Part shown: one piece after another, positions 27,016-35,540 of the stretch
Layout of the letters: every line of letters begins with the position of its first letter
How positions within the stretch are numbered: the first letter of the stretch is position 1
Source: Chishuiella changwenlii
Lineage (GTDB): Bacteria > Bacteroidota > Bacteroidia > Flavobacteriales > Weeksellaceae
Reading direction: 5' to 3'
Length of the DNA: 64,000 bases
Assembly (NCBI RefSeq): GCF_900142565.1
Contig: NZ_FRBH01000002.1
Location: 124,001-188,000, forward strand
The notes under the pieces: generated by a model
The model's database searches: none
Told to the model about the DNA's origin: nothing
What the model saw: only the letters and a program-made list of their open reading frames with translations
Made by a program: the position numbers and the translations under genes

Positions 27016-27050
27016 TTTAGGTGTTACTTATAATGACTATAACACCTAAA
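27016..27050 (-). terminator. Hairpin downstream of the siderophore transport operon
   Basis: Perfect 11-bp stem (TTTAGGTGTTA / TAACACCTAAA) with a 13-nt loop, about 110 nt after the stop of the binding-protein gene on the minus strand, followed by a broken T-run. A likely terminator or 3' end stabiliser of the 30748-27162 transcript. Confidence 0.5.
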
Positions 27051-27161
27051 ATTGTTTTGATATCTAATTTTCTTTCAAAAAAATGGATATAAGGATAGGT
27101 TGAAATAAGATTAAATTTAAAAATTAAAACACATATTTACCACTCTTTTAGAAAGATAAAA

Positions 27162-28094
27162 TTATTTTATTGCGTTTTCAATTTCATCCATCATCATGTT
27201 GATAGATGTTATTCCTCCTCCAGATAAATACCAAATAGAAGAATTTAAGTAAACTATTTTACCGTTTTTATAAGCGTTTGTACTTTTTATTAAAGGATTT
27301 TCGAAGTCATTCTTGTTTAATCCTTTGTCACCAATAGCATCGCTTCTATCAACAACAAAAAGTATATCAGGGTTTTTCTCCATCACAAATTCATTAGAAA
27401 CACTAGAACCATGAAGATGGACTCCTAAATTAGATACAGCTTCTTTAACTCCTAAAGCATCATGAATTAATCCAAATCGAGAACCACTTCCATAAGCACT
27501 CATTTTTCCTTTATTATGCATAACTACTAATGCTTTTTTATCGCTTTTTTCTGCTTCAGCTTTTATTCTATTTGCTTTCGTAGTAATTTCATTATAAGCT
27601 TTGTTTAACTCTTCTTTTTTATTGAAAATTTCACCTAAATCATCTAAGTTTTTCTTTAAAGCTTTTAAATGGTCTTTAGAATCCCAGTGAGTTAAAATTG
27701 TAGGAGCAATCTTAGAAAGTTGAGGGTAAGATTCCTTTAGACGACCTCCTATAATAATTAAATCTGGTTGTAGTTCATTAATTTTTTCGATGTTTATTTC
27801 TACAACATTTCCAAGATCTTCTATAGAGGAATCTTCTTCATATTTTTTTAAATGAGATGGTATACCAGATTTTGGAATTCCGACAACTTTTGCTCCAATA
27901 TAATCTAGATCTTCTAATTCACTGTAATCTAATACCACAATTCTTTGTGGATTCATAGGTACTGCAACTGTATCTAGATCATGTATAATCGTTACAGTTT
28001 CTTTATTAGAATTTGTAGTGCCATTTTGTTCATTTTTACATGAAGCAAATAATAGTGCAGTCGTAACTGCAATAAATAATGATATTTTTTTCAT
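27162..28094 (-). CDS. Siderophore ABC transporter, substrate-binding lipoprotein (FatB/CeuE-type)
   Basis: Periplasmic binding protein of 310 residues for ferric siderophores. I place the start at the ATG at 28094, where KKISLFIAVTTALLFASCKN gives a lipoprotein signal with Cys after the lipobox FAS. The upstream extension of the open frame to 28229 overlaps the ATPase gene and has no signal sequence. PQRIVVLDYSELEDLDYIGA and PDLIIIGGRLKESYPQL are typical of cluster A-II binding proteins of the catecholate/petrobactin class. It follows the ATPase gene by 1 bp. The ligand is not determined, but FatB/YclQ-type relatives suggest a catecholate siderophore. Confidence 0.9.
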   Translation of the reverse strand: MKKISLFIAVTTALLFASCKNEQNGTTNSNKETVTIIHDLDTVAVPMNPQRIVVLDYSELEDLDYIGAKVVGIPKSGIPSHLKKYEEDSSIEDLGNVVEINIEKINELQPDLIIIGGRLKESYPQLSKIAPTILTHWDSKDHLKALKKNLDDLGEIFNKKEELNKAYNEITTKANRIKAEAEKSDKKALVVMHNKGKMSAYGSGSRFGLIHDALGVKEAVSNLGVHLHGSSVSNEFVMEKNPDILFVVDRSDAIGDKGLNKNDFENPLIKSTNAYKNGKIVYLNSSIWYLSGGGITSINMMMDEIENAIK

Positions 28095-28095
28095 T

Positions 28096-28860
28096 TTAAT
28101 AGATATTATAATAGTTACATAATTTTTTATTGTTTGTGATTGAGATGCAAAATGGAATCTCGAATATTTCTGAAAGAATTTTTTCATCAATAATATTATT
28201 GGTTTCATCAAAGTAGCTGATTTTACCATTTTTTAGAGCAACGATGTAGTCTGCATATCCCGAAGCAAAATTAATGTCATGTAAAACGATTATTATTGTT
28301 TTACCCAATTCGTCTGTCAATTTTCTTAGAATTTTCATCATCTGAACAGAATGTTTCATATCTAGATTGTTTAAAGGTTCATCTAATAAAATATATTCTG
28401 TGTCTTGTGCAACAACCATCGCTAAATAAGCTCTTTGCTTTTGTCCTCCACTTAATTCTTCTAAATAGGAATCTGCAATATTCTCTAAGTCTAGAAAATG
28501 AATAGCTTCTTCAATTTTTTTATGATCTTCTTTAGTCAATTTATTTTCGGAATATGGAAACCTTCCAAAAGAAACAAGTTCTTTTACAGTTATTCTAATA
28601 CCTATATTATTAAACTGCTTTAGAATAGATAATTTTTGAGCTAATATTTTATTTTTATAATTTTCAATATTTTGCTCATTAACCATAACAACACCTTTGT
28701 CTTGTTTTAATAATCGACTAATGATTGAAAGTAAGGTGCTTTTTCCTGCTCCATTACTACCTATAAGTGCTGTAATTTTACCTTCAGGAATTTTTAAATC
28801 AATTCCATTTAAAATATTTTTTTCTCCGAAATTTTTAAAAATATCTTTTACTTCTATCAT
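28096..28860 (-). CDS. Siderophore ABC transporter, ATP-binding protein
   Basis: FecE/FepC-type ATPase of 254 residues. Walker A GSNGAGKSTLL near 35-45, signature LSGGQKQRAYLAM near 137-149, Walker B YILLDEPLNNLD near 157-168, switch His in VLHDINFA. FGEKNILNGIDLKIPEGKI is the usual first strand. It overlaps the upstream permease gene by 4 bp. It powers the permease pair encoded just before it. Confidence 0.94.
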   Translation of the reverse strand: MIEVKDIFKNFGEKNILNGIDLKIPEGKITALIGSNGAGKSTLLSIISRLLKQDKGVVMVNEQNIENYKNKILAQKLSILKQFNNIGIRITVKELVSFGRFPYSENKLTKEDHKKIEEAIHFLDLENIADSYLEELSGGQKQRAYLAMVVAQDTEYILLDEPLNNLDMKHSVQMMKILRKLTDELGKTIIIVLHDINFASGYADYIVALKNGKISYFDETNNIIDEKILSEIFEIPFCISITNNKKLCNYYNIY

Positions 28861-29807
28861 AATCTTTTAGATTTTAGAATTAATACCATAAAATAAATTC
28901 CACCAATAAAATTGATAATTGTAGACAATGGTGTTTTGAGGTTTAAGAAATGTTCCATTACAAATTGTCCGATTACAATGACAATAAAAGAAATTAAACA
29001 ACTAGCAACTAGCAATAGTTTATGTTGATATGTTTTCATTAAAACATAAGATAGATTAGCTGTTAAGAGTCCAAGAAATCCTACAGGACCAATTAATGCA
29101 GTTGATAATGCTACAAGTATTGCTATTATAATTAATATGTAACGAACTATTTTATTATAATCAATACCAAGGCTAATTGCATTTTCTTTTCCTAAAGAAA
29201 TAATATCTAATTTCTTATTAAGACTAAAACCAAAAGTAATCGTGGGTATAATAATGATAATTGTATACCATAAAATCTCTCTATTGATTTTATTAAAAGA
29301 AGCAAACATTTTTCCTTGTAGAATAAAAAAGTCATTTGGATCTATTAATAATTGAATGAATGAACTAAAAGAATTCATGACCATTCCGAATACCAAACCA
29401 ACTAGTACAAGTAAGTATAAATTGTTTTTCGTTTTCTTATAAATTAAACTGTAAATAAGAATAGAAAATCCTATCATACACAGAATAGAAACTCCGAAAT
29501 TTTGAAAACTATTTAATACTTTAAATGTTTGATCACTAAAAATAAAAACAAGAATACTTTGTAGTAATAGGTAAACAGCTTCAAATCCCATTACAGATGG
29601 AGTAAGGATTTTATTATTCGTAATTGTTTGAAAACTTACAGAAGAATAACCAACACAAGTTGCAACAATAAAGATGGCAATAAGTTTTGTTGTTCTTAAT
29701 TCTAATGAGAATTGCCAATTATTACCTAATCCAAAAAATAAGTATAAAAGAAAAGATAGAAATGCAAGAATACAAAGTGCTAGTATTTTTTTTGAATGTT
29801 GTGTCAT
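28857..29807 (-). CDS. Siderophore ABC transporter, permease (FecCD family, second subunit)
   Basis: Membrane permease of 316 residues with about nine or ten spans. I choose the ATG at 29807, which overlaps the stop of the upstream permease gene as ATGA. The longer frame to 29852 adds 15 residues that repeat sequence inside the neighbour. Conserved FecCD features are LGKENAISLGIDYNK (the EAA-like cytoplasmic loop) and ALIGPVGFLGLLTANLSYVL. With the preceding gene product it forms the heterodimeric channel, as in FatCD/YclNO. Confidence 0.9.
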   Translation of the reverse strand: MTQHSKKILALCILAFLSFLLYLFFGLGNNWQFSLELRTTKLIAIFIVATCVGYSSVSFQTITNNKILTPSVMGFEAVYLLLQSILVFIFSDQTFKVLNSFQNFGVSILCMIGFSILIYSLIYKKTKNNLYLLVLVGLVFGMVMNSFSSFIQLLIDPNDFFILQGKMFASFNKINREILWYTIIIIIPTITFGFSLNKKLDIISLGKENAISLGIDYNKIVRYILIIIAILVALSTALIGPVGFLGLLTANLSYVLMKTYQHKLLLVASCLISFIVIVIGQFVMEHFLNLKTPLSTIINFIGGIYFMVLILKSKRL

Positions 29808-30748
29808 CTTTTTCGGATTAATAAGATTAAAAATATTATACCTCCAAGACACCCCGCTGTTAATCCAATTGGAATTTCGAATGGAAAGATTATAATTCTT
29901 CCAATAGTATCACATACTAATAAAAGTAAAGCTCCAAATAAAGCAACAAGTGGTAAGGTTTTTTGAGTGTTATCTCCATATAGTAAACTAATAATATTAG
30001 GAACCACTAAGCCTACAAAAGATATTGCACCAGCAGTTACAGTAATTACGGTAACTGTAATAGAAATTAAAATCATTCCAATTGTAATTACAGCTTGGTA
30101 ATTAAGACCAATATTTTTAGCAAAATCTTCTCCCATTCCTGCAGCAGTAAATCTATTAGCGTAAAAGTATGTAGCAATAAGAGGAGGAATTGTTAGATAA
30201 ATCATTTCATATTGTCCTTCTAATACAGAAGAAAAGTCTCCCATCATCCAAGTATTCATACTTTGAACAATATTAAAATTTATTGCAAAAAATGTTGAAA
30301 TAGAATTAATTATTCCACCAAACATTAACCCTATTAAAGGAATGAAAATGATGTTTTTAATCTTGATATGCTTTATTATTTTTAAGAAGATAAGTGTAGT
30401 TAATAGTGTGAAAATAAAAGCAAATGCAGATTTAACTAATAAGCTAGATGAAGGGATTAAGATGACTCCGATTAATAATCCTAGTTTTGTTCCTTCTATT
30501 GTACCAGCTGTTGTAGGGGCAACAAATTTGTTTTGTGTAATTTGTTGCATTATTAATCCAGATATACTTAATCCGATCCCAGATAGTATAATAGATAATG
30601 TTCTTGGTATTCTGCTAACGACAAATACCATAACTTCTGCTGGTTCTTTATTTATTATATCAATTAATGAGATGTCTTTAGCACCTAGAAACAATGAAAT
30701 TGTACTAAAAATTAATAATAATAGGAAAGTATATAATAGTCTTGACAA
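29804..30748 (-). CDS. Siderophore ABC transporter, permease (FecCD family, first subunit)
   Basis: Membrane permease of 314 residues, first gene of the siderophore uptake operon. RIPRTLSIILSGIGLSISGL is the conserved R-P-R-x8-G-x-x-L-x-x-S-G segment of FecCD proteins and AISFVGLVVPNIISLLYG is the second conserved block. About nine membrane spans. The promoter with a -7 TAGTTTTG and an upstream 30-bp motif lies in the 145-bp gap to the divergent AraC gene. Confidence 0.92.
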   Translation of the reverse strand: MSRLLYTFLLLLIFSTISLFLGAKDISLIDIINKEPAEVMVFVVSRIPRTLSIILSGIGLSISGLIMQQITQNKFVAPTTAGTIEGTKLGLLIGVILIPSSSLLVKSAFAFIFTLLTTLIFLKIIKHIKIKNIIFIPLIGLMFGGIINSISTFFAINFNIVQSMNTWMMGDFSSVLEGQYEMIYLTIPPLIATYFYANRFTAAGMGEDFAKNIGLNYQAVITIGMILISITVTVITVTAGAISFVGLVVPNIISLLYGDNTQKTLPLVALFGALLLLVCDTIGRIIIFPFEIPIGLTAGCLGGIIFLILLIRKR

Positions 30749-30772
30749 AGCGTAAATAAATCGATTTTGTGT

Positions 30773-30797
30773 AAGAATTAATAAAATATTAATTCTT
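30773..30797. promoter_or_regulatory. Perfect palindrome between the siderophore operon and the AraC gene
   Basis: Eleven-base arms AAGAATTAATA and TATTAATTCTT around a 3-nt AAA centre. It lies 23-47 nt downstream of the expected start of the transport transcript and covers the expected -33 region of the AraC gene. It could be an iron-responsive repressor site or, less likely, a leader hairpin. A weakly similar AT-rich sequence lies in the receptor leader at 33929-33951. Confidence 0.5.
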
Positions 30798-30812
30798 TTA
30801 TTTAGAATAAAT

Positions 30813-30820
30813 TAAATTTG
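30813..30820 (+). promoter_or_regulatory. Candidate -7 element of the AraC-type regulator gene
   Basis: TAAATTTG matches TAnnTTTG and would start transcription about 68 nt before the ATG at 30894. It is only 5 nt from the opposing -7 element of the transport operon (30826-30833), so the two promoters cannot be used at the same time. Confidence 0.5.
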
Positions 30821-30825
30821 CAATA

Positions 30826-30883
30826 CAAAACTATTTTTTCTATTCGTATACTGAAAGATGAATAAAGGAGTAGTTTCGATGAA
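30826..30883 (-). promoter_or_regulatory. Activated promoter of the siderophore transport operon, with 30-bp upstream motif
   Basis: The -7 box TAGTTTTG is on the minus strand at 30833-30826. Upstream of it, after 20 nt, is a 30-bp motif at 30854-30883 (AAAGATGAA-n4-GGAGT-n2-TTTCGATGAA on the plus strand). The same motif at the same distance from the same -7 box precedes the TonB receptor gene (33959-34016), with 24 of 30 positions identical. Position over the -33 region fits direct activation by the AraC protein encoded alongside. Confidence 0.8.
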
Positions 30884-30893
30884 AAGATGAAAT

Positions 30894-31874
30894 ATGAAGA
30901 TAAGAGTAGAGAGTATTTCTCCAACAGGAATATCGGTAACAAATGGATCAGCAGATGAACTTTCATTTTTAGAGGTAAGTGAAGTTAAGCGAACTAATTT
31001 TGCAGATGGTGTAAAAGATGATAATCTTATTATATCTCTTTCGGACATTTGTGTATCCGAAATTGAAATTGATTCTTTAACAGAAATTGATTTTTTTGTT
31101 CAAATCAATAAACCTGTTATAGAAATGATGTTTTTTGTCTCATCAAAATCTACATTTTATCTAAATGATGTAAAAAATCCTATTTCTATTGAAAACAATC
31201 AGCATAACATTTTTTATAATCCTCAAGATGGTTATAGAAGTATATGGGAAGCTGGAAAAGGACAAAAAGTAATTACAATTACATTGTATCCAGATGTATT
31301 TGTAAAGTATTTAGATGCCAAACTATTTCGCAAGTTTTTAAAAGCAATAGAACAACATAAGAATGCAGTTTTGTTTAATCAGAATCTTACAATTACACCT
31401 CGCATGTATGTTTTATTAGATGAGATTGTAAAAAATCAACATGTTCATGGAGCAAGAAGATTATATATAGAAAATTGTATTTATGAATTAATGTTTCTAC
31501 AAATAGAACAGTTTAGTAATTTAAAGAAGACAAACGTAACTAGAATCCCTAATAATTTAGAGAAAAAAATTGTTGAAGCTAAAGAATTAATTGATACAAA
31601 TTTAGCTGCGCCATATTCTATTTTAAATTTAGCAAAGGAAGTTGGTATAAATGATTACCATTTAAAAAAAGGATTTAAAGAGTTATATAATAACACAGTT
31701 TATTTATATACAACACAAAAGAGAATGGAAAAAGCTAAACTTCTTCTTTTAAAACAAGATTTAAATGTAAACGAAGTAGCATATATGCTAGGTTATAATG
31801 ATGCAACAAACTTTTCTGCTGCTTTTAAAAAGTACTATGGCTATACACCTGGTAAAATAATTCGTAATAAATAA
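30894..31874 (+). CDS. AraC-family transcriptional regulator of siderophore uptake (PchR/YbtA-like)
   Basis: Regulator of 326 residues. The N-terminal part to about 215 is the effector-sensing domain of the PchR/YbtA kind. The C-terminal part (about 225-326) holds two helix-turn-helix units: ILNLAKEVGINDYHLKKGFK and EVAYMLGYNDATNFSAAFKK, followed by YYGYTPGKI, the AraC signature. Members sense the ferric siderophore and activate uptake genes. The gene is divergent from the transport operon, and its start codon is only 10 bp from the 30-bp motif, so binding there could also limit its own expression. Confidence 0.92.
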   Translation: MKIRVESISPTGISVTNGSADELSFLEVSEVKRTNFADGVKDDNLIISLSDICVSEIEIDSLTEIDFFVQINKPVIEMMFFVSSKSTFYLNDVKNPISIENNQHNIFYNPQDGYRSIWEAGKGQKVITITLYPDVFVKYLDAKLFRKFLKAIEQHKNAVLFNQNLTITPRMYVLLDEIVKNQHVHGARRLYIENCIYELMFLQIEQFSNLKKTNVTRIPNNLEKKIVEAKELIDTNLAAPYSILNLAKEVGINDYHLKKGFKELYNNTVYLYTTQKRMEKAKLLLLKQDLNVNEVAYMLGYNDATNFSAAFKKYYGYTPGKIIRNK

Positions 31875-31876
31875 AA

Positions 31877-31900
31877 AAGCTGTTTCCGAAGAAACAGCTT
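31877..31900 (-). terminator. Intrinsic terminator of the TonB receptor gene
   Basis: Ten-base perfect stem (AAGCTGTTTC / GAAACAGCTT) closing a 4-nt loop, UUCG when read on the minus strand, followed there by six T. It is 27 nt past the receptor stop codon and directly abuts the end of the AraC gene. Confidence 0.88.
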
Positions 31901-31927
31901 AGAAAGGTTTAAAAAAAAATTCTTAGA

Positions 31928-33913
31928 TTAAAATCTAAATGTAGCACCAACTTGGTATCTTGTTCCATCTATGCGGAATTCCGATGCTCCAGTACTATTG
32001 TAAACTTGTCTATTAAAAATGTTATATACTCCTAGGTTAAATTGAAAGTTATTTGTGAATTTGTATATTCCTCCTAAGTCAACTAATGAATAATCTGCAA
32101 TGGTTGTTGTTGCAGCATTCCCTCTCGAAATTCCAGGAAGAGATTTACTTCTGAAATTATATCTAGACCAGAAATCTAAATCCTTTGTCGCTTTCCATTC
32201 TAAAATAGTATTTGCCATATGTTTTGGTAAACGAGATAAAGATTTACCTTTTAAATCACCTGACTTTACTTCAGATTCTGTAAATGTGTAATTTGCTTTA
32301 AGGTTTATATCTTTTGTAAATCTCAATGTAAGATTGGTTTCTAAACCATGAATTACAGATTTATCTACATTTGATTGTCGAGAAACGAATAAATAATCTT
32401 TTCCATTGTATTCGCAATTGTCACACAATCTAACTTCTGTAATTTTGTCTTGAAAGTTGGTGTTATATGCTGTAACACTTGCGCTAAATGTTTTTTTATC
32501 ATTTTCGAACATAACAGTTAATTCTTGATTAAAACTTTTTTCTGGTTTTAAGCTAGAATCTCCAAGAATAACTCCTGGAACTGGAGCATTTGCACCACCT
32601 GTTATAGATCCCCAATTATCTGTAGATTGTCTTAGTGATGGAGCTTTGTATCCACTTGCAACACCTCCTTTTAAAGTGAAGTTATTGTTTATTGAATAAA
32701 TTAAATACCCTCTTGGAGCAATGTGAGAACCGTAGTTTTCATTATTATCATAACGTATCCCTGTTACAAAATTTAATTTTTCAACTAATTTCCAATTCAT
32801 TTCAGCAAATAAAGCCCAATTGTATCGTTTTATTTCACTTTGTATAACACCGTTATTTTCGAATTGATTTTCAGGGTCATTTAATTTCTCATTTCTAAAT
32901 TCACCACCAAAAGAAAGAACGTGTTTCTTGAAATCGTAAGTATTAATTGAATTTAAAATTGTTGTTTGATATCTCATTCCACGAGAAAAATTATCACTCT
33001 TATCGTGTTGCAAAGTATTGTTTAATCTTAATTTTCCATATTTACCTTGATGACCTAAAGCATAATTGATACGATCATAATCATCAAAACTTGTAGTACT
33101 TCTACCTCCAGCAGCAAGAGATTTTCCTATTCTAGAATACCTTTCTTGTCTATTGTAATTAAAGTCTGCAGTAATGGTATTATTATCATTTGGGTTATAA
33201 CTTAATTGTCCACCAATACTTTTGATTGTTCTTTCTGGGAACCCACTAATAATTTTATCTTCGTCACGATGAGAATATAATCCATTAAGTTTAAGTCCTA
33301 ACACATTTTTAATTAAAGAACCAGAAACGTTTGCATTAACTTGATAAGTGTTTCCTGCATCTGAATTAGTTGTAATCATAGCGTCAGTACCTAATGAACC
33401 TCTCTAACCAGTATTAGAAGTTTTTTTTGTAATAATATTAATAACTCCTCCCATAGCATCAGAACCATATAAAGTAGACATAGGTCCTTTTACAACTTCT
33501 ATTCTTTCTATTGCTTCTACTGGTGGCATTAACCCTTGTTCTAAACCTGGACCGTCAGAGTTTGGACGAATAGCTCTCGTATTGGCTCTTTTTCCATCAA
33601 TTAAAATTAATGTATATCCAGCATCAGCACCACGAATAGAAATATCACTAGATCCTCCACCTCCAGTAATAAATACTCCAGGTATATCTTGTAAAACATC
33701 TGTAATATCACGATAGGCTCTTTTCTTTATTTCAGATTGAGGAATAACAGATATTGTTGCTGGTGCATCTTTAACATTTTGACGGTAACCACTTCCTGTT
33801 ACAACAACTTCGTCAATTTCTATTTTAGAAACCGAATCATTTTTTTCTTGTGCATTTAAGTTAGATATAGATATCAGACCAATTGCAGATAAGATGATTG
33901 TATTTCTTAACAT
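31928..33913 (-). pseudogene. TonB-dependent siderophore receptor interrupted by an in-frame amber codon
   Basis: Outer-membrane receptor that would span about 661 residues. The first 169 codons hold a signal peptide (LRNTIILSAIGLISISNLNA), a TonB box (IDEVVVTG) and the plug (DITDVLQDIPGVFI, GSDAMGGVINIITKK). A TAG at 33406-33404 then interrupts the frame, and the same frame continues into the beta-barrel, ending in VGATFRF with the terminal Phe of outer-membrane proteins. The stop falls where related receptors often have Trp (GWRGS-like), so a single TGG-to-TAG change explains it. Translation could restart at the ATG at 33379, but that product lacks signal and plug. No deletion or frameshift is seen elsewhere. 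Confidence 0.88.
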
Positions 33914-33958
33914 GTATTAATTTTATTTAGAATTAATTAAAATAATTTTTTAATGCCA

Positions 33959-34016
33959 CAAAACTAGATGTTAAAGAAGTTATAATAAAGATGAAATTTG
34001 GAGTTATTTCGATGAA
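33959..34016 (-). promoter_or_regulatory. Activated promoter of the TonB receptor, with 30-bp upstream motif
   Basis: TAGTTTTG on the minus strand at 33966-33959 is the -7 box, about 40 nt before the receptor start. The 30-bp motif at 33987-34016 (AAAGATGAA-n4-GGAGT-n2-TTTCGATGAA on the plus strand) is 20 nt upstream, as at the transport operon. No TTG at -33, as expected for an activator-dependent promoter. Confidence 0.8.
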
Positions 34017-34091
34017 TAAAGTTGTAAATTTATTATATCAAGACAAGAAAAATCTTGTTTATAACATCATCGAATATTGTATCTTTACATT

Positions 34092-34766
34092 ATGATTAAA
34101 GCACAAAATATTGTCAAGAAATTTGAAGACTTAGAAGTTCTGAAAAACGTTTCTTTGTCTATAGCAGAAAAGGAGATTGTTTCTATTGTTGGAGCTTCTG
34201 GAGCAGGTAAAACAACTTTACTTCAAATTTTAGGAACTTTAGAAAAAAGTACTGAACCTAAAAAATACGCTACTCAAATTTCTATTGCTGGACAAGATAT
34301 TACAAAGTTAAATGATCGTGAATTATCTAAATTTCGTAATGATAATATTGGTTTTATTTTTCAGTTTCATCAATTATTACCAGAGTTTAATGCATTAGAA
34401 AATATCTGTATTCCAGCATTTATTAAGAAAACGAAGAAAGCAGAGGCAGAAAAAAGAGCAAAAGAATTAATGTCTTATCTTGGTTTATCTAATCGTTTAA
34501 CACATAAACCAAATCAACTTTCGGGTGGAGAACAGCAACGTGTGGCAGTAGCACGAGCTTTAATAAATAATCCTAAAGTTGTTTTTGCTGATGAGCCATC
34601 AGGAAACTTAGATTCTAAAAATGCCGAGGAGTTACACGACTTATTTTTTAAATTAAGAAATGAGTTTGACCAAACATTTGTTATTGTTACCCATAATGAA
34701 GAGTTAGCGGATATGACGGATAGAAAATTGGTAATGGCAGATGGTTTATTTGTAACAGATTTGTAA
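34092..34766 (+). CDS. lolD: Lipoprotein-releasing ABC transporter ATPase (LolD)
   Basis: ATPase of 224 residues of the MacB/LolD class. Walker [15 protein letters not shown] near 37-50, [15 protein letters not shown] near 138-152, Walker [13 protein letters not shown] near 158-169, switch His in [22 protein letters not shown] is the Q-loop region typical of LolD. I use the ATG at 34092; a TTG 15 bp upstream is the only longer option. It would release lipoproteins from the inner membrane with LolC/E permeases encoded elsewhere. A TATCTTTA at 34080-34087 may be a weak -7 box. The next gene overlaps its stop by one base. Confidence 0.9.
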   Translation: MIKAQNIVKKFEDLEVLKNVSLSIAEKEIVSIVGASGAGKTTLLQILGTLEKSTEPKKYATQISIAGQDITKLNDRELSKFRNDNIGFIFQFHQLLPEFNALENICIPAFIKKTKKAEAEKRAKELMSYLGLSNRLTHKPNQLSGGEQQRVAVARALINNPKVVFADEPSGNLDSKNAEELHDLFFKLRNEFDQTFVIVTHNEELADMTDRKLVMADGLFVTDL

Positions 34767-35530
34767 TGAATAAACAAGAACTGAAGGCTTTTTTAGACGA
34801 AAAGTATACACAATACAATACATTAGAATTTATTGATAGTGACCCTGTCCAAATCCCGCATAGATATAGTTTAAAAGAAGATAAAGAAATCGCAGGTTTC
34901 TTAGCTGCTACTATTGCGTGGGGTAATCGTAAGATGATTATTAATAATTCGAATAAAATGATGCAATTAATGGGGGATTCTCCCTATGATTTCATTATGA
35001 ATTTTTCTTCTAATCATTTAAATAAATTAGATGGCTTTGTTCATAGAACATTTAATGCCGAAGATTTAAAATACTTTATGACATCACTCCGAAATATTTA
35101 TAAAAATCATGGAGGATTAGAAGCTGTTTTTGCAAAACATCAAGCAGTTGATTCTATTCAAGGAGCAATATCAGAGTTTAAAAAAGTATTTTTCGAATTA
35201 GAACATTTACAACGAACGACAAAACATGTATCTGATCCGTTAAATAATTCTGCGGCTAAAAGAATAAATATGATGCTTCGTTGGTTTTGTAGACATGATA
35301 ATAATGGAGTAGACTTAGGTATTTGGGATTCTGTTCCAACCTCAATTCTTTCTTGTCCTTTAGATGTACATTCTGGTAATGTAGCTCGAAAACTTGGTAT
35401 ACTTACTCGTAAACAAAATGATGCAAAAGCATTAAAAGAATTAGATACTAAGTTGAGAGAATTAGATCCCAATGATCCAGTAAAATATGATTTTGCATTA
35501 TTCGGATTAGGAGTATTTGAAGGTTTTTAG
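34766..35530 (+). CDS. TIGR02757 family protein
   Basis: Soluble protein of 254 residues, recognised as the conserved bacterial family TIGR02757 from FLAATIAWGNRKMIINNSNK, MLRWFCRHDNNGVDLGIWDS and LDVHSGNVARKLGILTRKQND. The helical pattern and the Cys/His/Asp residues suggest a relative of helix-hairpin-helix DNA-repair folds, but the biochemical role is not established. Its ATG overlaps the LolD stop (TAATG), so the two are coupled. Confidence 0.88.
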   Translation: MNKQELKAFLDEKYTQYNTLEFIDSDPVQIPHRYSLKEDKEIAGFLAATIAWGNRKMIINNSNKMMQLMGDSPYDFIMNFSSNHLNKLDGFVHRTFNAEDLKYFMTSLRNIYKNHGGLEAVFAKHQAVDSIQGAISEFKKVFFELEHLQRTTKHVSDPLNNSAAKRINMMLRWFCRHDNNGVDLGIWDSVPTSILSCPLDVHSGNVARKLGILTRKQNDAKALKELDTKLRELDPNDPVKYDFALFGLGVFEGF

Positions 35531-35540
35531 AAAATAATAG

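Noticed and set aside
28095-28229. N-terminal extension of the siderophore-binding protein
   Set aside because: It overlaps the ATPase gene and would place the lipoprotein signal internally; the ATG at 28094 gives a proper signal peptide.
30342-30755. 137-codon plus-strand open frame
   Set aside because: Lies wholly antisense to the first siderophore permease gene, which has clear FecCD motifs; it is a shadow frame.
34051-34066. Short inverted repeat ACAAGA/TCTTGT in the gap between the receptor and lolD genes
   Set aside because: Six-base arms in AT-rich DNA are expected by chance, and there is no second copy at the related promoter.
35158-35472. 104-codon minus-strand open frame
   Set aside because: Antisense to the TIGR02757 gene; its composition mirrors the sense protein.
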